Shown in pieces: positions 11,936-23,939 of a DNA stretch of 64,000 bases. The notes under the pieces were generated by a model. It searched no databases. It saw only the letters and a program-made list of their open reading frames with translations, and was not told where the DNA came from. The stretch lies in NCBI RefSeq assembly GCF_900497805.2, contig NW_020954556.1, positions 62,860,937 through 62,924,936 on the forward strand, given 5' to 3'. Positions within the stretch are counted from its first letter, which is position 1; every line of letters starts with the position of its first letter. This DNA comes from Vombatus ursinus (taxonomy: Eukaryota > Chordata > Mammalia > Diprotodontia > Vombatidae). Both the position numbers and the translations under genes were made by a program.

Positions 11936-12600
11936 TTCCTTCCTGGATTTTCTATCACTAGACCCAGGAGGGAGTGATCTTGTCTTGTTCCTACTTAAGG
12001 ACTAGTTTTGGAGCTCTTCTTGATATAGAATCTATTGCCCTGGTTGGAGGCCTCACTTACTTTTTACTGTGTCTTCACAACAATGCCAGAGCCCTCCATT
12101 TACCACTCAGACAAGCAGGGTCCTCTATTAACATAAAGTTTCTACACCAGCACTTAGTTCTTGCTTTTCCATCACTGGTCTTGGGAGAGACGAGCTAGAA
12201 ACTCCCTTGAAGATGGTATTTGGAAGCCCTGGCTCCAGAACTGTGTGGGAGCTATATCTGCTTTGCCCTATGTTAACATCTACTCTAGCACAATGATCCT
12301 ATGACCACAGCAGTGATGTGGCTCTTCCTTACCACTGAGTGCCTAGACACTAGGTTTGGGAGTTGGTACTGTCTGCCATGTGTGAGGAGGCATTACCTAC
12401 TCTGCCCTACTTTAGTGAACCATGTGAAGAATGTAACCATGTCTCAGCTCTCCATGACCATACCAGACCTCTTGCTACCAGGACCTCATCCTCAGACACC
12501 GGAAGCCAACAGGATGTTCCATAATATATTCTTTCCATCTTTATCCTTTCTTCTAATTCGCTGTTGCTTTTGACTTGCTCCAACCAGTCAATAATCTGAC
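11936..12600. other. Unassigned stretch
   Basis: No gene recognised. The 74- and 90-codon open frames here have no motif I know. Composition is like the surrounding fossils and this may be an unnamed repeat. Confidence 0.4.
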
Positions 12601-13730
12601 TGCTCATGGACTAATGACACATTGATAACCATTTTTTAATCTATTACGATACAGTCAGTTTCAAGTTCCTGCCACATCTAGCACCTTATGATTCTTCCTT
12701 GGAATAATGTTTTCATGATGTATAAATATGATGCTTCTGATTGACCTGTAAGCTTTTTCTCTCATTCCTTGAATCCAAACCGTATTTTCCAAAAAAGGTT
12801 TTGCCACCCTTCCCTCCCCCTCCGTAGTTTATACCTCCATCCTCCCAGTGTCTACATCTGCACTGAAGTCACTCAGTATTAAGGTATATGTTAACTTAGC
12901 TTGTCAGATCCCAAGTTCTTCATAAAATGTCCTTACTTCTTCATCCTCTGTAACAGATGTTTGTACTTACTCTACAATTATCTTCAGGGTGGTCAGCTTA
13001 TTCATCATGCTCATCATAAGTGCTTAAAGGTGAGATTATCAAGTAAGAGCACCATGAAATGGTGTTTTCTATTGTCTTTGGGTGCAGGGTGGCTCAGTGG
13101 ATAGAATACTGGGTGTGGAGTCAAGAAGACTCCTCTTCCTGAGTTCACAGCTGACCTCAAACACTAGCCGTATGATCCTGGGCAAGTCACTTAACCCTAT
13201 TTGCCTCAGTTTCCTCATCTGTAAAATGAGCCAGAAATGGCAAACCACTCTAGTATCTCTGCCAAGAAAACCTCCAGTAAGGTCTCAGAGTCAGACACAA
13301 CTGAAAAATAACGAACAACAAAAATTGCCTTTGGGCATGTGATGAAGCCAACTCCACCAAACCTTGATTTGCTCCTCTAAGGAGAACCTGTGAGAAATCT
13401 TTTCATTTAGCTGCAACCTCTTTTTGTCTTCTTGTTTCTGTTTAGGATAAAACTGTCCGTATACACATGGTTCAATCCATCTGGTAGTGGATCAACTTAC
13501 TGATTGCTAGAAAAATATTAAATAGCTAGAATACCAGCTGTTAAATTCATGTTTTAGTCTTAAAACTGTATGATTCTTACCACCTTTCTACTTTTGTACC
13601 ACTCCATCACTGTCACTGCAGAAGCTGGTCTCAAAGGACTAAGGATTGTTTTGTACTTTTATCTGCTTCATGAGTTGCTGAGGCCAAAAATATTCATCCT
13701 CTGATGCCAACCTTCTGCTGATAAGCATCT
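12600..13730 (-). mobile_element. RTE-clade LINE, endonuclease region, split by a SINE
   Basis: The minus strand near 12890-12860 reads TYTLILSDFSAD, the RTE endonuclease DFNA motif. The region upstream on that strand resembles the copy at 4.6-4.8 kb. It is interrupted at 13082-13325 by a SINE with target duplications, and the RTE sequence resumes at 13326. Confidence 0.65.
13082..13325 (+). mobile_element. tRNA-like marsupial SINE with target duplication
   Basis: GGTGCAGGGTGGCTCAGTGG, TTGCCTCAGTTTCCTCATCTG, CAAACCACTCTAGTATCTCTGCC and a tail ending in AACGAACAACAAAAA. Flanks are ATTGTCTTTGGG on the left and ATTGCCTTTGGG on the right, a 12-bp target duplication with one change. The SINE sits inside an RTE fossil and is the younger of the two. 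Confidence 0.88.
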
Positions 13731-13734
13731 TGGA

Positions 13735-14160
13735 AAAGTAGTATAGCTGAGTGGACTCTGAGCTAGACATCTGAGTCAGGAAATACTGGATTCAACTGCT
13801 GTCTCAGACACCAGGGCCAAGTCACTTTCACTTCATCTCTCTGAGGCTCTGTTTCCTACTTTCACAGATTTAGGGCTTAAAAAGACGTTAGCAGTCATTT
13901 AGTCTAATGTCCTCATTTTATAGATGAGGAAAGGGAGGTTTCAAAACTTGCCTAAATTTTCATAGGTAGTTAGGGGCAGAGTCAGGACTAGAACTTAGGC
14001 CCTCTGATCAGCACTATTTTCCCCTGTACTGTAAGTGTCCTCATTTGCAAAATGGTGATTATAATACTGCAGTCTCAATTCACAAGCTCTTTGTAACCTT
14101 CAAATGTGATAACATATGTAAAATGCTTTAGCAAATGCAAACTTTAATGTGATATGTAAA
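13735..14160 (+). repeat. MIR fossils, two joined or overlapping
   Basis: 13740-13870 (GTATAGCTGAGTGGACTCTGAG, TCTCTGAGGCTCTGTTTCC) and 14035-14160 (TCATTTGCAAAATGGTGATTATAATACTGC, AATGCAAACTTTAATGTGATATGTAAATATC) form one MIR. The block 13865-14030 (TTTAGTCTAATGTCCTCATTTTATAGATGAGG) is inserted within it and belongs to another MIR-like repeat. Confidence 0.72.
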
Positions 14161-14228
14161 TATCAGTTATTATTATCTCTGTATAGAGAAACCAGAGATT
14201 TTATTGTGGCAGGAAGGCATAAAAAAGG

Positions 14229-14478
14229 TGGTGTTTTTCAGCCGTGTCTGACTCTTTGTGACCCCATTTGGGGTTTTCTTGGCAAAGACACTGGAGTGGT
14301 TTTTTCTTCTCTGTTTTCCAGATCATTTTACAAATGAGGAAATTGAGGCAAACAGGGTTAAGTGACTTGCCTATGGTCATACAACTAGTAAATATTGAGG
14401 CCAGATTTGAACTCAAGAAGAGGATTCTTCTTGACTTCAGGCCTGGCACTCTGTCCACTGCATCACCTAGGTGCCCTT
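14229..14478 (-). mobile_element. tRNA-like marsupial SINE, antisense
   Basis: Reverse complement of the SINE at 13.1 kb: GTGTCTGACTCTTTGTGACC, CCATTTGGGGTTTTCTTGGC, AAGTGACTTGCC, GGCCAGATTTGAACTC and ending CACCTAGGTGCCC. Confidence 0.9.
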
Positions 14479-14754
14479 ATAACAAAGGTAGAAAATGTAG
14501 AAAAAAGAAATTTCAGAGGATGGGGTGGGAGTCTACCTGGATCTTTAAATCTTGCCCCAAATAGATTTACATCACAACTAGGCAGATTCATGGGGGCTAA
14601 AAAGAACCTTGTCATCCCAAATCCAAACCTTATAATTTTGCTAAGTGGGGTCCTTAAGATGTTTTAAAGGAATTCAGACTAATGACCAGGAATATGACAG
14701 GAATCAGAAAGAAATCTCTTTCAACTCAAATTCATTCTTTATATAGATGCCAAG

Positions 14755-15050
14755 GTGATTTTCTTAAAGTACAGGTCTGATCAGGTCAAAACCTTACTCA
14801 ATAAACTCTATTGGTTTCCTATTACCTCTAGGAAAAAATTTAAGCTATTAAAAAACTTAAAACTATGCTAAGACTTTTGCAACACCTTATATAAAGACCT
14901 TTGTTTGGCATTTAAAGCCCTTTATAATCAGGCCCATCCTATCTTTCCAATCTTATTACACTTTACTCCCCTCCACGTACTTCATGATTCAGCTATGCTA
15001 ACCTACTTGTCAAACTGAGAGGTAGGAAGAATCTCATGTTCCTGCCTTCT
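14755..15050 (+). mobile_element. L2 LINE C-terminus with mariner MITE remnant inside
   Basis: AAAGTACAGGTCTGATCAGG, CTCAATAAACTCTATTGG, CCTTTGTTTGGCATTTAAAGCCC and TTACACTTTACTCCCCTCCA are the sense L2 reverse-transcriptase C-terminus. Between about 14831 and 14893 lies TTTAAGCTATTAAAAAACTT through AGACTTTTGCAACACC, a worn mariner MITE like that at 20.4 kb. Confidence 0.8.
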
Positions 15051-15639
15051 AGGAGTAAGCAAAGGACTCATCCCTACTCAGTGTTGCTTCAGTGACTCAA
15101 GTATCCCATGATACTGGGTAAGATTTCCCTCTGAAGAATGTTTTTCTAGTCTCGCTAACTGATAATTGAGAACTATCTCCAAGTGCTTAACCATGGTGAA
15201 ATAGTCACTAGTGCCTCAGTATAAAAGTGTGAGATTTAGCATGACATGACCTTCTTCTGAAGCACGTCTAAAGGAGTTTAGTTCCTTGAAGTATCAAATG
15301 GATATCATCATAATATGGCCTTATACAGGTCTGGGTTACAATATTGTTCCAGTGGGATCACTTTTATTTGGTTTATTTAAAAGAAATGGACAACAAAATT
15401 GGATAGCTAATAAAATTCAATATCTCTTTAGTACTAACAGTCAATCCCAAAGGAAATTTAAATACTCTGGAAAAAATAGAATCATAATCAGAGCTGAAAG
15501 GGACATTAGAAAATAGAATGTAGAATGTCAGAGCTGGAAGGGACCTTAGGACAAAAAGAATTTGGTATAAAGGGTTGTACCCAGGAGGATCTTGGTCTAA
15601 GTTAATTTCTTGTTAACAATGTTAATTAACAAGGTTAAA

Positions 15640-16290
15640 GGAATCAATAAACATTTGTTAAGTGCCTACTACATATATGGCACTGAAGACACAAAAATGA
15701 ACATGAAATCATACCTGCCCTCCAGGAGTTTACATTCCATCAGGGAAAACATAGTATACACACACACACACACATACATATGCACATACACATACATATA
15801 TGTGTGTGCATGTATGTATAAAAAGTAAATGCAAAGTATTTGAGAGGCATTAATAATTGGGTTGGGGGTTGGTGAGGAATCAGAATAGATCTTTTGTAGG
15901 AGATGGCACTTGATATAGGTTTTGAAGAAAGCTAGGGACTTAAGAGGTACAGGAGGGAGTGCATTCCAAGTATGAGGTACAGCCTGGGCAAAGGTGCAGA
16001 GATGGGAAGGTTGTGTATGGGGATCAGCAATTAAGCCAATTTGACTGGAATACATGAAGGAGAAAAATGTAGAGCAATCATGGAAAGGAAGGCCAGAGTT
16101 GGATTATGAGGCTCTTTAAATGCCAAATGAGAATTAATGCTTTATCCCAGAGACAACAGGGAATCAGTAAAGGTTTTTGAGCAGAAGAGTGATGTGATGA
16201 GACTTGTAATTTAATAATATCATGTTGACAATTCTTTAGAGAATGGACTGAAGGTGGGAGAAACTGAGGCAGGCAGACCAATTAGGAAGA
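15640..16290 (-). mobile_element. L2 LINE C-terminus and 3' UTR, antisense
   Basis: The plus strand starts AATCAATAAACATTTGTTAAG and follows the antisense L2 tail. The minus-strand frame 16055-15669 encodes AVPHTWNALPP and SLAFFKTYIKCHLLQK, the classic L2 C-terminal motif (A.P.LWN.LP.....SL..FK..LK..L). A CA/TA microsatellite (15757-15812) interrupts it. Confidence 0.88.
15757..15812. repeat. Microsatellite (CA/CATA)n
   Basis: ACACACACACACACACAT followed by ACATATGCACATACACATAC units, inside an antisense L2. Confidence 0.93.
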
Positions 16291-16339
16291 CACTTCAGTT
16301 GTCCAGGTAAGAACTATTGAGGACAGTGCAAATGGAGAG

Positions 16340-17700
16340 AATGGGGCAAAGCCAACAGATGTTGCCGAGGTAGAATCAAAATTTGGCAACTCACTGGATA
16401 TGGAGAATGAGAAAGGAAAGAGTTAGAAATGAATCTACAAGTGTCAGAAAGATGGTGGAACCCTGGACAGAAATTGGGAAGTTGGGAAGAGGGGTGGGTT
16501 TGAGGGAAAGATAAAGGAAGGAACTTTTGTTCTGGCACTGAAGATGTCTCCCTGTAAAAGAGGTAAATATTCCCATAAATGTCCCAATTGAAGATAATTG
16601 ATTCAGTCCTGACTAGTCATACACCTGAGCTATAACTTTGGACTTGACTTTTAAAAGGAAGGGGTAGAGAGGGAAACAGATGGGGAGAACCAGAGCTGAG
16701 AGAACACAGGTGTACAAGGAGTTTGAGGACATGCCCTGGGGCAAGTATTATCTTCTGTCCTTCTCCCTTGGGGAAAGCACATAGTAAACCTCCCTAAGGC
16801 GAAAAGGAGTAGCTACTGGTAATGCTGCCCCAGGGTGTGCATGCAGACCTGGCCTAAACCCTATGCACAGATTATATGAGAGACACCTGGAATAAAGGGG
16901 CTATCCACACAGACCCTCAGTTATCTAGAGAGAAAGTCTGCACATCTGGGAGACTCTTCTAGGGAAGAGGAGGGAACCACAGAGCCCCAGAGATGGCTAT
17001 GGCCAGAGGCAGCAGGTGAGTTCCTCTACTTATCCAGGAACTCTCCTGCTACATGACCACAGCTGTTCCAGTCCTACTGGTTTATGTTCCTATGGTCCCA
17101 GGTTGGCTTAAGAGCTCCTTGCCACTCTGTTGCTGCCTCCAGCTATCCCTACCTGTGTGCCTTGCCATCTAGTCTTCCTTCTCAGGAACTGTAGTATATT
17201 TGCCTAATCGGATTCTCTTTGGCAGGCTTAACCCTGGTTCTCTCTATCTTCCCTTTCCAGGTCTGTCCAAAAATAAATCTATTAAATAATAGATTGATAA
17301 TGGAACATCTCTGAGTTACTATAATTGGATGCAAGTATGAGCATCTTACAATTTTAACCTATATTTATGGTCAAATTGTAATACAGGGATGACATCCAAG
17401 AGCGAAATGATTAGACAAGGTAGTAAGACAAAGATGTAATATGAAAGTTTTCTAATTAATGGAACAGTAAATTTTGAGAAAAGCAGCAGGATTAGACTTT
17501 TCTCTAAGAACTTTATAGAGATGTATATGAATGGCTTCCAAAATTTATCTGTCATGGAAATTCAGGCTTTGAGTATGTTTTGGTAATAAGTTCTCAAAAC
17601 TGGATTAAGGATTTTACACATAAATTGATTTGATTTATTTAGAAATGTTCTGAAAATAAAAACATTGTCCAAGAAAAGATATCTAAGGACCAGATAATTA
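16340..17700. other. Unassigned stretch
   Basis: No gene recognised. 16340-16560 is purine-rich and probably continues the antisense L2. 16880-17300 is moderately GC-rich with ATTAAA/AATAAA-like hexamers near 17270. It could belong to the internal part of the neighbouring retrovirus-like element, but I see no protein motif. Confidence 0.4.
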
Positions 17701-18049
17701 CATGAGACATCTGGGACTCAACATGTCCTGATTAAATGGATACTGAGAAGAGGTTACCAGGATACAAGTTAACATTGGTGAAGTTAGTTAGTTAACATTG
17801 GTGATAACTATTGTATTGCTTTGGTCTTTTGTTTTAAGATGTTTATGTATAAGTTTTCTTGGTTACCTTGGTGACATGTAAATCTCCCTTCTCAGAACTA
17901 GTCCATTGTGATTCCTCTAAGTAGTTTGATCTGCACCTGATTTAATGTAATTATATGATTATGGGAATTATGAGAAAACTTTATTGCATGGTTTGAACCT
18001 AACTCTACATGGCTGTGAAACTGGATCATCTCTACATGCTGTTTAGACA

Positions 18050-19090
18050 TCCTTAATCAATGTTATGCTGACCAGAAACTCAGATTCAAAGATTGATACA
18101 AAGAGTTTCCTCCAAGGGCCCCTACCAGGTCCTTCTAACTATTCCCACAGCCCCCAAACTTATGGGTGTAGATTCTTGGATCATCTGAAGAAAGTCTTTG
18201 CTCCTGAGTGGATGGCAGAACCCTCCAGGGACCTCAAGGTTCACCTAGTATGGACCCAGAAGCAGCCGACATCCAGATGAAAAAGCTGTCCCAAGATTCT
18301 GGATGAGGGCTGAGTATACTATCCTAGTTTTTTTCTCCTCTTCCGTTTTGTTATGTGCCCAACTACCACGGCCCTAATTCAAGAATGTGTTGACATTTTC
18401 TCCCTCTATATTCTTGCCCCCTCCTTTTCCGCTTATTAGCAATGATACCTGGGACATATTTCCCTGATAGGTCCCCTAACTAATCCCCTGGGCAACATCT
18501 CACCTTGGTCCAACTGGCCTCCTATGGCATCTTGGCTTATACCTGCCTCTCCTTTATTGGCCAGAAAGGTAGGGGTTCTTTCAGAACCCTCTCCCTTTGG
18601 CCAAAAGGAAGAAATGTCAAGATATAAGGAGACACCTTGTTTTCCAGAGCAAAGGCCCAGCAAACAAGCTGTGCCCTGAGCTTGGCATAACAACAATCCT
18701 TTGCACTCACCCTCTGAATGATCTCACTCTCTGGCAAAATCACATAATTATTTTAGCATTGCTTTGACCAGCACCAGGTGTTCTCTGAGCTCAGACAAGT
18801 TCTGGTCATGCAGCCCTGCTATGAATCAAACTTGCCTGTTTGTTGCCATTACTCCTCATTGTCAGGGCTATAGCTCACTGCACAACCATTGGTATACTTA
18901 TTGAAATCTCCCCACACTGCCTTGGGTCCCACCACCAGGGGGTGGGCCCTGGCACTTGTGTTCTTGCCTGCAAACCGTTTCCCTCACTTTGAAATTAAAC
19001 TTCTGTTTTATTCCTGACTCTCCTGTTTCTAACCTGTTCTGTTTGGCTCTGGCTTCCCATAGGTTAGGGGCAGGTTCTGTCCAGTTGACA
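18050..19090 (+). mobile_element. Endogenous retrovirus-like fossil: 3' LTR plus some internal sequence
   Basis: A 476-bp LTR-like unit spans 18615-19090. It starts TGTCAA and ends TTGACA, the short inverted ends expected of an LTR, and is preceded directly by a polypurine tract (AAAAGGAAGAAA). An ATTAAA hexamer lies in its last 100 bases. The sequence upstream (about 18050-18614) is probably internal retroviral DNA but has no clear protein homology. No 5' LTR was found, so the element is a broken, partial copy. Class is uncertain (class I-like by LTR form). Confidence 0.6.
18615..19090 (+). repeat. LTR of the retrovirus-like fossil
   Basis: TGTCAA...TTGACA ends, adjacent purine-rich priming tract on the left, and a poly(A) hexamer region around 19000 followed by a T/C-rich stretch. 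I see no second copy in the window, so age cannot be estimated from LTR pairs. Confidence 0.62.
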
Positions 19091-19104
19091 AAACCAAGGA
19101 TGTG

Positions 19105-19290
19105 CCTTGGAAAGAACATGGGTTTTGGAGTCTGAGGATCTGGGTTCAAATCCTAGCTCTGCCTGAGGTTATCTGATGAACTTCAAGAAATTAACTTACT
19201 TCTCTAGGTTTCAGCTTCCTCATCTGTAAAATGAGGTGGGTTGACTCAGTTGACCTTGAAGGTCACTTCCAGCTCTAATTGTAAGATCCT
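19105..19290 (+). repeat. MIR-type SINE fossil
   Basis: GGAGTCTGAGGATCTGGGTTC, AAATCCTAGCTCTGCC, TTTCAGCTTCCTCATCTGTAAA and GACCTTGAAGGTCACTTCCAGC appear in MIR order. Confidence 0.87.
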
Positions 19291-20265
19291 AATCTGATCA
19301 AAAGGAGTTACAATGAAGATAGAGGAGCAGGAATAAGACTGTCCATGTGTAGTATACACAAAGGCACAAAGAAATAGAGGTGAAATAGAGATCTCAACAC
19401 AAGCAAATTCCAGCTCATAAGCATCATTGAGATTTGAGGGGGACTACAACTGAAATATGGCTCTACAAGGGTACAAGAGTCAGAAGGAACAAGACAGGCA
19501 AAAGGAGAGGATGATGATGCAGTGCTGTAAATTAAAATGATAAAAGGATATGAGGAAAGCTAGGAATAGCAGAAGTATAGTGGAGAGTATTTAGGTGAGG
19601 ATCACTGAGGGAGAAACAGACATGAGATTATCATCAGAGAAGATATATTCCACCTAGATGGAAGGAGGAAACAGAGTAGATATTTAAGCAACAAATCACA
19701 GGTCAAGTACAGAGGCAGAACATATTAGTGATGCCAATTACCATCTATCAGCTGGTACTCTCTCTGACAAAAATAGGGCAGCTGATAAATTCTTGACATG
19801 ACAATGATAATTGGGTCTTTCAAAAGGTGGTGGAAGCTAATGGAAGGCTAGGGTGCTGCCATTTTGGATCTGATTCAGGAACTAGAAGCAAAAGAACAAA
19901 TGATGGGAACAGACAATTAGTATGAAGGGACAACTCCATCTTAGAACTCATAATAGAGGAGAAAAGTAAAGCTGGGCATGGTCTGAGACGTGGAGTAGGT
20001 GATTGTATGTGCAACTAGCACTACTTTGTAAGGTAGGCAATAATTTCAAAGAGATTAAGGAAATCAGCAATGGTCACACAGCTAGTAAATATGAGACATG
20101 AAATTTGAAGCCAGATCATAGAACCCGACTTGGAGGATAGCTTCCATACTTGCAATTCTCTCAATGGACTCACCAGTTTCTTTTATGACTTAGTTCAAGA
20201 CACACTTTTTACATGAAGCCTTTACTCAAGGTTCTCCCAACTCTTATACATCACTCTGCTGTCAA
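19290..20265. other. Unassigned purine-rich stretch
   Basis: No gene recognised. The plus strand is rich in AGGA/GAGA blocks, like antisense LINE sequence, but I could not match it to L2 or CR1 with confidence. A short MIR-like block (CACAGCTAGTAAATATGAG) sits at 20070-20150. Confidence 0.4.
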
Positions 20266-20352
20266 AGCAATTTTCCAAGAGTGCAGATCTGACTATGTTA
20301 CACCCCTACTCAATAAACTCTGGTGACTCCCTATTACCTCCAAAATCAAATA

Positions 20353-20784
20353 CAGAGTGTCCCAAAAGGCTTAGTACAGTTTTTTTAAGGCAATTGGGGT
20401 TAAGTGACTTGCCCAGAGTCACACAGCTAGTAAGTGTCAAGTGTTTGGTCTGAGGCCAGATTTGAACTCAGGTCCTTCTGACTTCAGGGCCAGTGCTCTT
20501 TCCACTGCACCACTTAGCTGCCCCACTCCTTTTGTGTTTTTTTTGTTTGTTTGTTTTGTTTTTTTTTTTTGGTGAGGCAATTGGGGTTAAGTGACCTGCC
20601 CAGGGTCACACAGCTAGTAAGTTTCAATTGTCTGAGGCCAGATTTGAACTCTGGTCCTCCTGACTCCAAGGTTGGAGCTCTATCTACTATGCCACCTAGC
20701 TGCCCTCTTAGTACAGTTTCAAGCTATTAAAGCATAAAGCTTAAAACTGCACTAAAATGTTTGTGCCATCCTGTATGAAGCCTC
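20353..20784 (+). mobile_element. Mariner-type MITE, split by SINEs
   Basis: Starts CAGAGTGTCCCAAAAGGCTTAG and ends CATCCTGTA, with mirrored internal parts (TTAGTACAGTTTCAAGC against TTAAAACTGCACTAAAA). It lies next to TA at both sides, the target of mariner elements. It is interrupted by the antisense SINEs at 20379-20706. Confidence 0.72.
20379..20706 (-). mobile_element. Two tRNA-like SINEs in tandem, antisense
   Basis: Two copies of the same antisense SINE (GGCAATTGGGGTTAAGTGAC, CACACAGCTAGTAAG, GGCCAGATTTGAACTC, ending TAGCTGCCC), at about 20385-20524 and 20572-20706, joined by a T-rich link. CTTAGTACAGTTT flanks the pair on the left (about 20370) and the right (about 20708), so the pair shares one outer target duplication. 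Confidence 0.87.
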
Positions 20785-21139
20785 CTGTTTGGCATTTAAT
20801 GTCCTTCATAATATGACCCATTCCTACCTTTTCAATGTTATTACACTTTCCTCCCCTCCATGAACTTTATGATCCATCTACACTGTCTTACTTATTGTTC
20901 TTCCTGCTTAACACCCCATCTTCTGACTGTGTGTTTTCATTGGCTGTCCCTCATGCATTACAGAGGGAGAGGTGAGCAATAGAGATGTCCTTTACTTAAA
21001 TCTGCTACCCTGCCTGGTTTCAACTCCACAGAACAAGATGCCTCCACTCTGGATACTCCCCTACTTTCCTGCCTCCTTTTCTGTGCTGCTTCCATCTTTT
21101 CCCTCCATTAGTTTGTAATCTCCTAGGGACTGTCTTTTT

Positions 21140-23845
21140 AGTTTAGTTTTAAAATTTTATTTATTTATTTTTAACATTCATTCTTCTACAGTTTGAATTC
21201 CAAATTTTCTCCCTCCAAATCTTCCCTCACTCAGTGAGAAAGCAAGCAATATGATACCCATCATTCATGTAAAGTCATGTAAAACATATTTCTATATTAG
21301 TCATGTTGCAAAAAAAAAGAAAGTGGAAAAAAAAGTATGCTTCAATCTACACTCAGAGTTCATCAGTTCTCTCTCTAGAGATGGATAACATTTTTCATCT
21401 TGGGTACTTTGGGAGTTGTCTTGGATCATTGTATTGATCAGAGTAACTAAGTCTTTCACAATTGATCATCTTTACAATGTTGCTGTTACTGTGTGCAATG
21501 TTCTCTTGGTTCTGCTCACTTCACTTTGCATCAGTTCATTTAAGTTCCCAAGTTTTTCTGAAACCATCTTGCTTGTCATTTTTTAGCACAATAGTGTTCC
21601 ATCACAATTATATACCACCCTTGTTCAGCCATTCCACAACTGGTGGATATACCCTCAATTTCCAATTCTTTCCCACCATAAAAAGAGCTGCTATAAATAT
21701 TATTGTACATTACAAGTCCTTTTCCCTTTTCTTTGATCTCTTTGGGATACAGATCTAGTAGTGGCATTTCTGAGTCATAGGGTAGGTAGAGTTTTATAAA
21801 CCTTTAGGCATAGTTCCATATTGTTCTCCAGAATGGCTAAACCAATTCACAACTCCATCACCAGTGCATTAGTGTCCCAGTTTTTCCAGATCCTCTCAAA
21901 CATTTGTCATTTTCCTTTTCTGTAATGTTAGCCAATCTGATAGGTGTGAGACAGTATCTCAGAGTGGTTTTAAGTTGCATTTCTCTAATCAATAGTGATT
22001 TAGAGCATTTTTTATGTGATTATTGATAGCTTTGATTTCTGAAAACTGCCTGTTAATATCCTTTGATCATTTATCAATTGGGAAATGGCTCTTATTTTTA
22101 TAAATTTGGCTCAGTTCCCTATATATTTGAAAAAATGATGTCTTTATCAGAGAGACTTGCTGTAAAAAATTTTTCCCCAGTGTTCTATATTCCTTCTAAT
22201 CTTGGCTGTACTGGTTTTGTTTGTGCAAAACCTTTCTAATTTCATGTAATCAAAATTATCTATTTTACTTCCCATGGTCCTCTCTATTTCTCATTTGATC
22301 ATGAGAAATTTTTCCCTTATCCATAGATCTGACAGGTAAATTTTTCCATGCTCCTCTAATTTACTTATGATATCATCCTTTATATCTAAATCATGTATCT
22401 ATTTCAAACTTATCTTGGTATACAGTGTGAGATGTTGGTCTATACCTACTTTCTGCCAAACTGCTTTCCAGTTTTCCAGCAATTATTCTCAAAATGGTAA
22501 GTTCTTGCCTGCAAAGCTTGAATCTTTGAGTTTATCAAACACTATAGTCATTTGCTACTGTGTATAGTGTATGTAATCTATTCCACTGATCCACCACTCT
22601 ATTTCTTAGCCAGTATCAGATTGTTTTCATGATTACTACTTTGTAATACAGTTTGAAATCTGGTACTATCTTCTTTCACATTATTTTTCATTGATTCCCT
22701 TGATATTCTTGACCTTTTATTCTTCCAAATAAATCTTATTATTTTTTCTAGCTCTATAATAGAATTCTTTAGTAGTTTTATTGGTATGGCACTGAATAAG
22801 TAAACTAATTTAGGGAGAACTGTCATTTTTATTATATGGGCTCAGCCTACCCATGAATAATTAATATTTCTCCAGTTATTTAGATCTATCTTTATTTGGT
22901 GAAAAGTGCTTTGTAACTGTGTTCATATAGTCCCTGGGTTTGTCTTAGCAGGTAGACTTCCAAGTATTTTATATCATCTACAGTTATTTTAAATTAAATT
23001 TTTCTTTCTATCTCTTCATGCTGGGTTTTCTTGGCAATACGCAGAAATCCTAATGATTTATGAAGGTTTATTTTATATCCTGCAACTCTACTAAAGTTGT
23101 TAATTGTTTCAACTAGTTTTTAATTGATTCTCTAGGGTTCTCTAAATATACCATTATATCATCTGCCAAGAGCAATAGTTTTGTATCTTCACTGCCTATT
23201 CTTATTCTTTCAAATTTTTTTCTTGTCTTACTGCTATGCCTAACATTTCTAACACAATATTGAATAATAGTGGTGATAATGGGCAACCTGCTTCACCCTT
23301 TACCTTATTGGGAAGGCTTCTAGTTTATCTTCATTACAGATAATGTTTGTTCTTGGTTTTAGATAGATACTACTTATTTTAAGAAGGACTCCATTTATTT
23401 CTATGCTTTCTAGTGTTTCTAACAGGAATGGGTGTTGTATTTTGTTCTGTATATATTGTTGTAATCATATGATTTTTGTTGTTTTTGTTATTGATATGGT
23501 CAATGATGCTCATAGTTTTCCTAATATTGAATCACCCTGCATTCCTGGTATATATTCCACCTGGACATAGTGTATGATTTTTGTGATATAGTATTGTAAT
23601 TTTCTTGCTAATATTTTATTTAAAAATTTTATATCAATATTCATTAGAAAAATTGGTTTTCTTTCTCTGCTTTTGCTCTCCCTGATTAGATATAAAAATT
23701 ATGTTTGCGTTATAGAAGGAATTTGGTAGGACTCCTTATTTACCTTTTCTTTTTCAGTTTATACTAGTATTGGAATTAATTATTCCTTAAATGTTTGGTA
23801 GAATTCACTTGTAAATCAATCTGTCCCGGGGATTTTTTCTTAGGG
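21140..23845 (-). mobile_element. L1 LINE, ORF2 3' half and 3' UTR, antisense
   Basis: The minus-strand frame at 22826-22599 encodes LPKLVYLFSAIPIKL and EKIIRFIWKNKRSRIS, diagnostic of L1 ORF2. The plus strand carries the antisense reverse-transcriptase region up to about 23845, where the copy is 5'-truncated. The short A-rich tail is at 21140-21175. Flanks ACTGTCTTTTT (left) and AACTGTCTTTC (right) form a target duplication inside the host L2. Broken by many stops. Confidence 0.92.
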
Positions 23846-23939
23846 AACTGTCTTTCTTTTCTATAAATTGTATCCCTAGCACTTAACATGGTGCCTGGCA
23901 CATAGTAGGCACTTAACAAATGTTTATTGGATTAGATTG

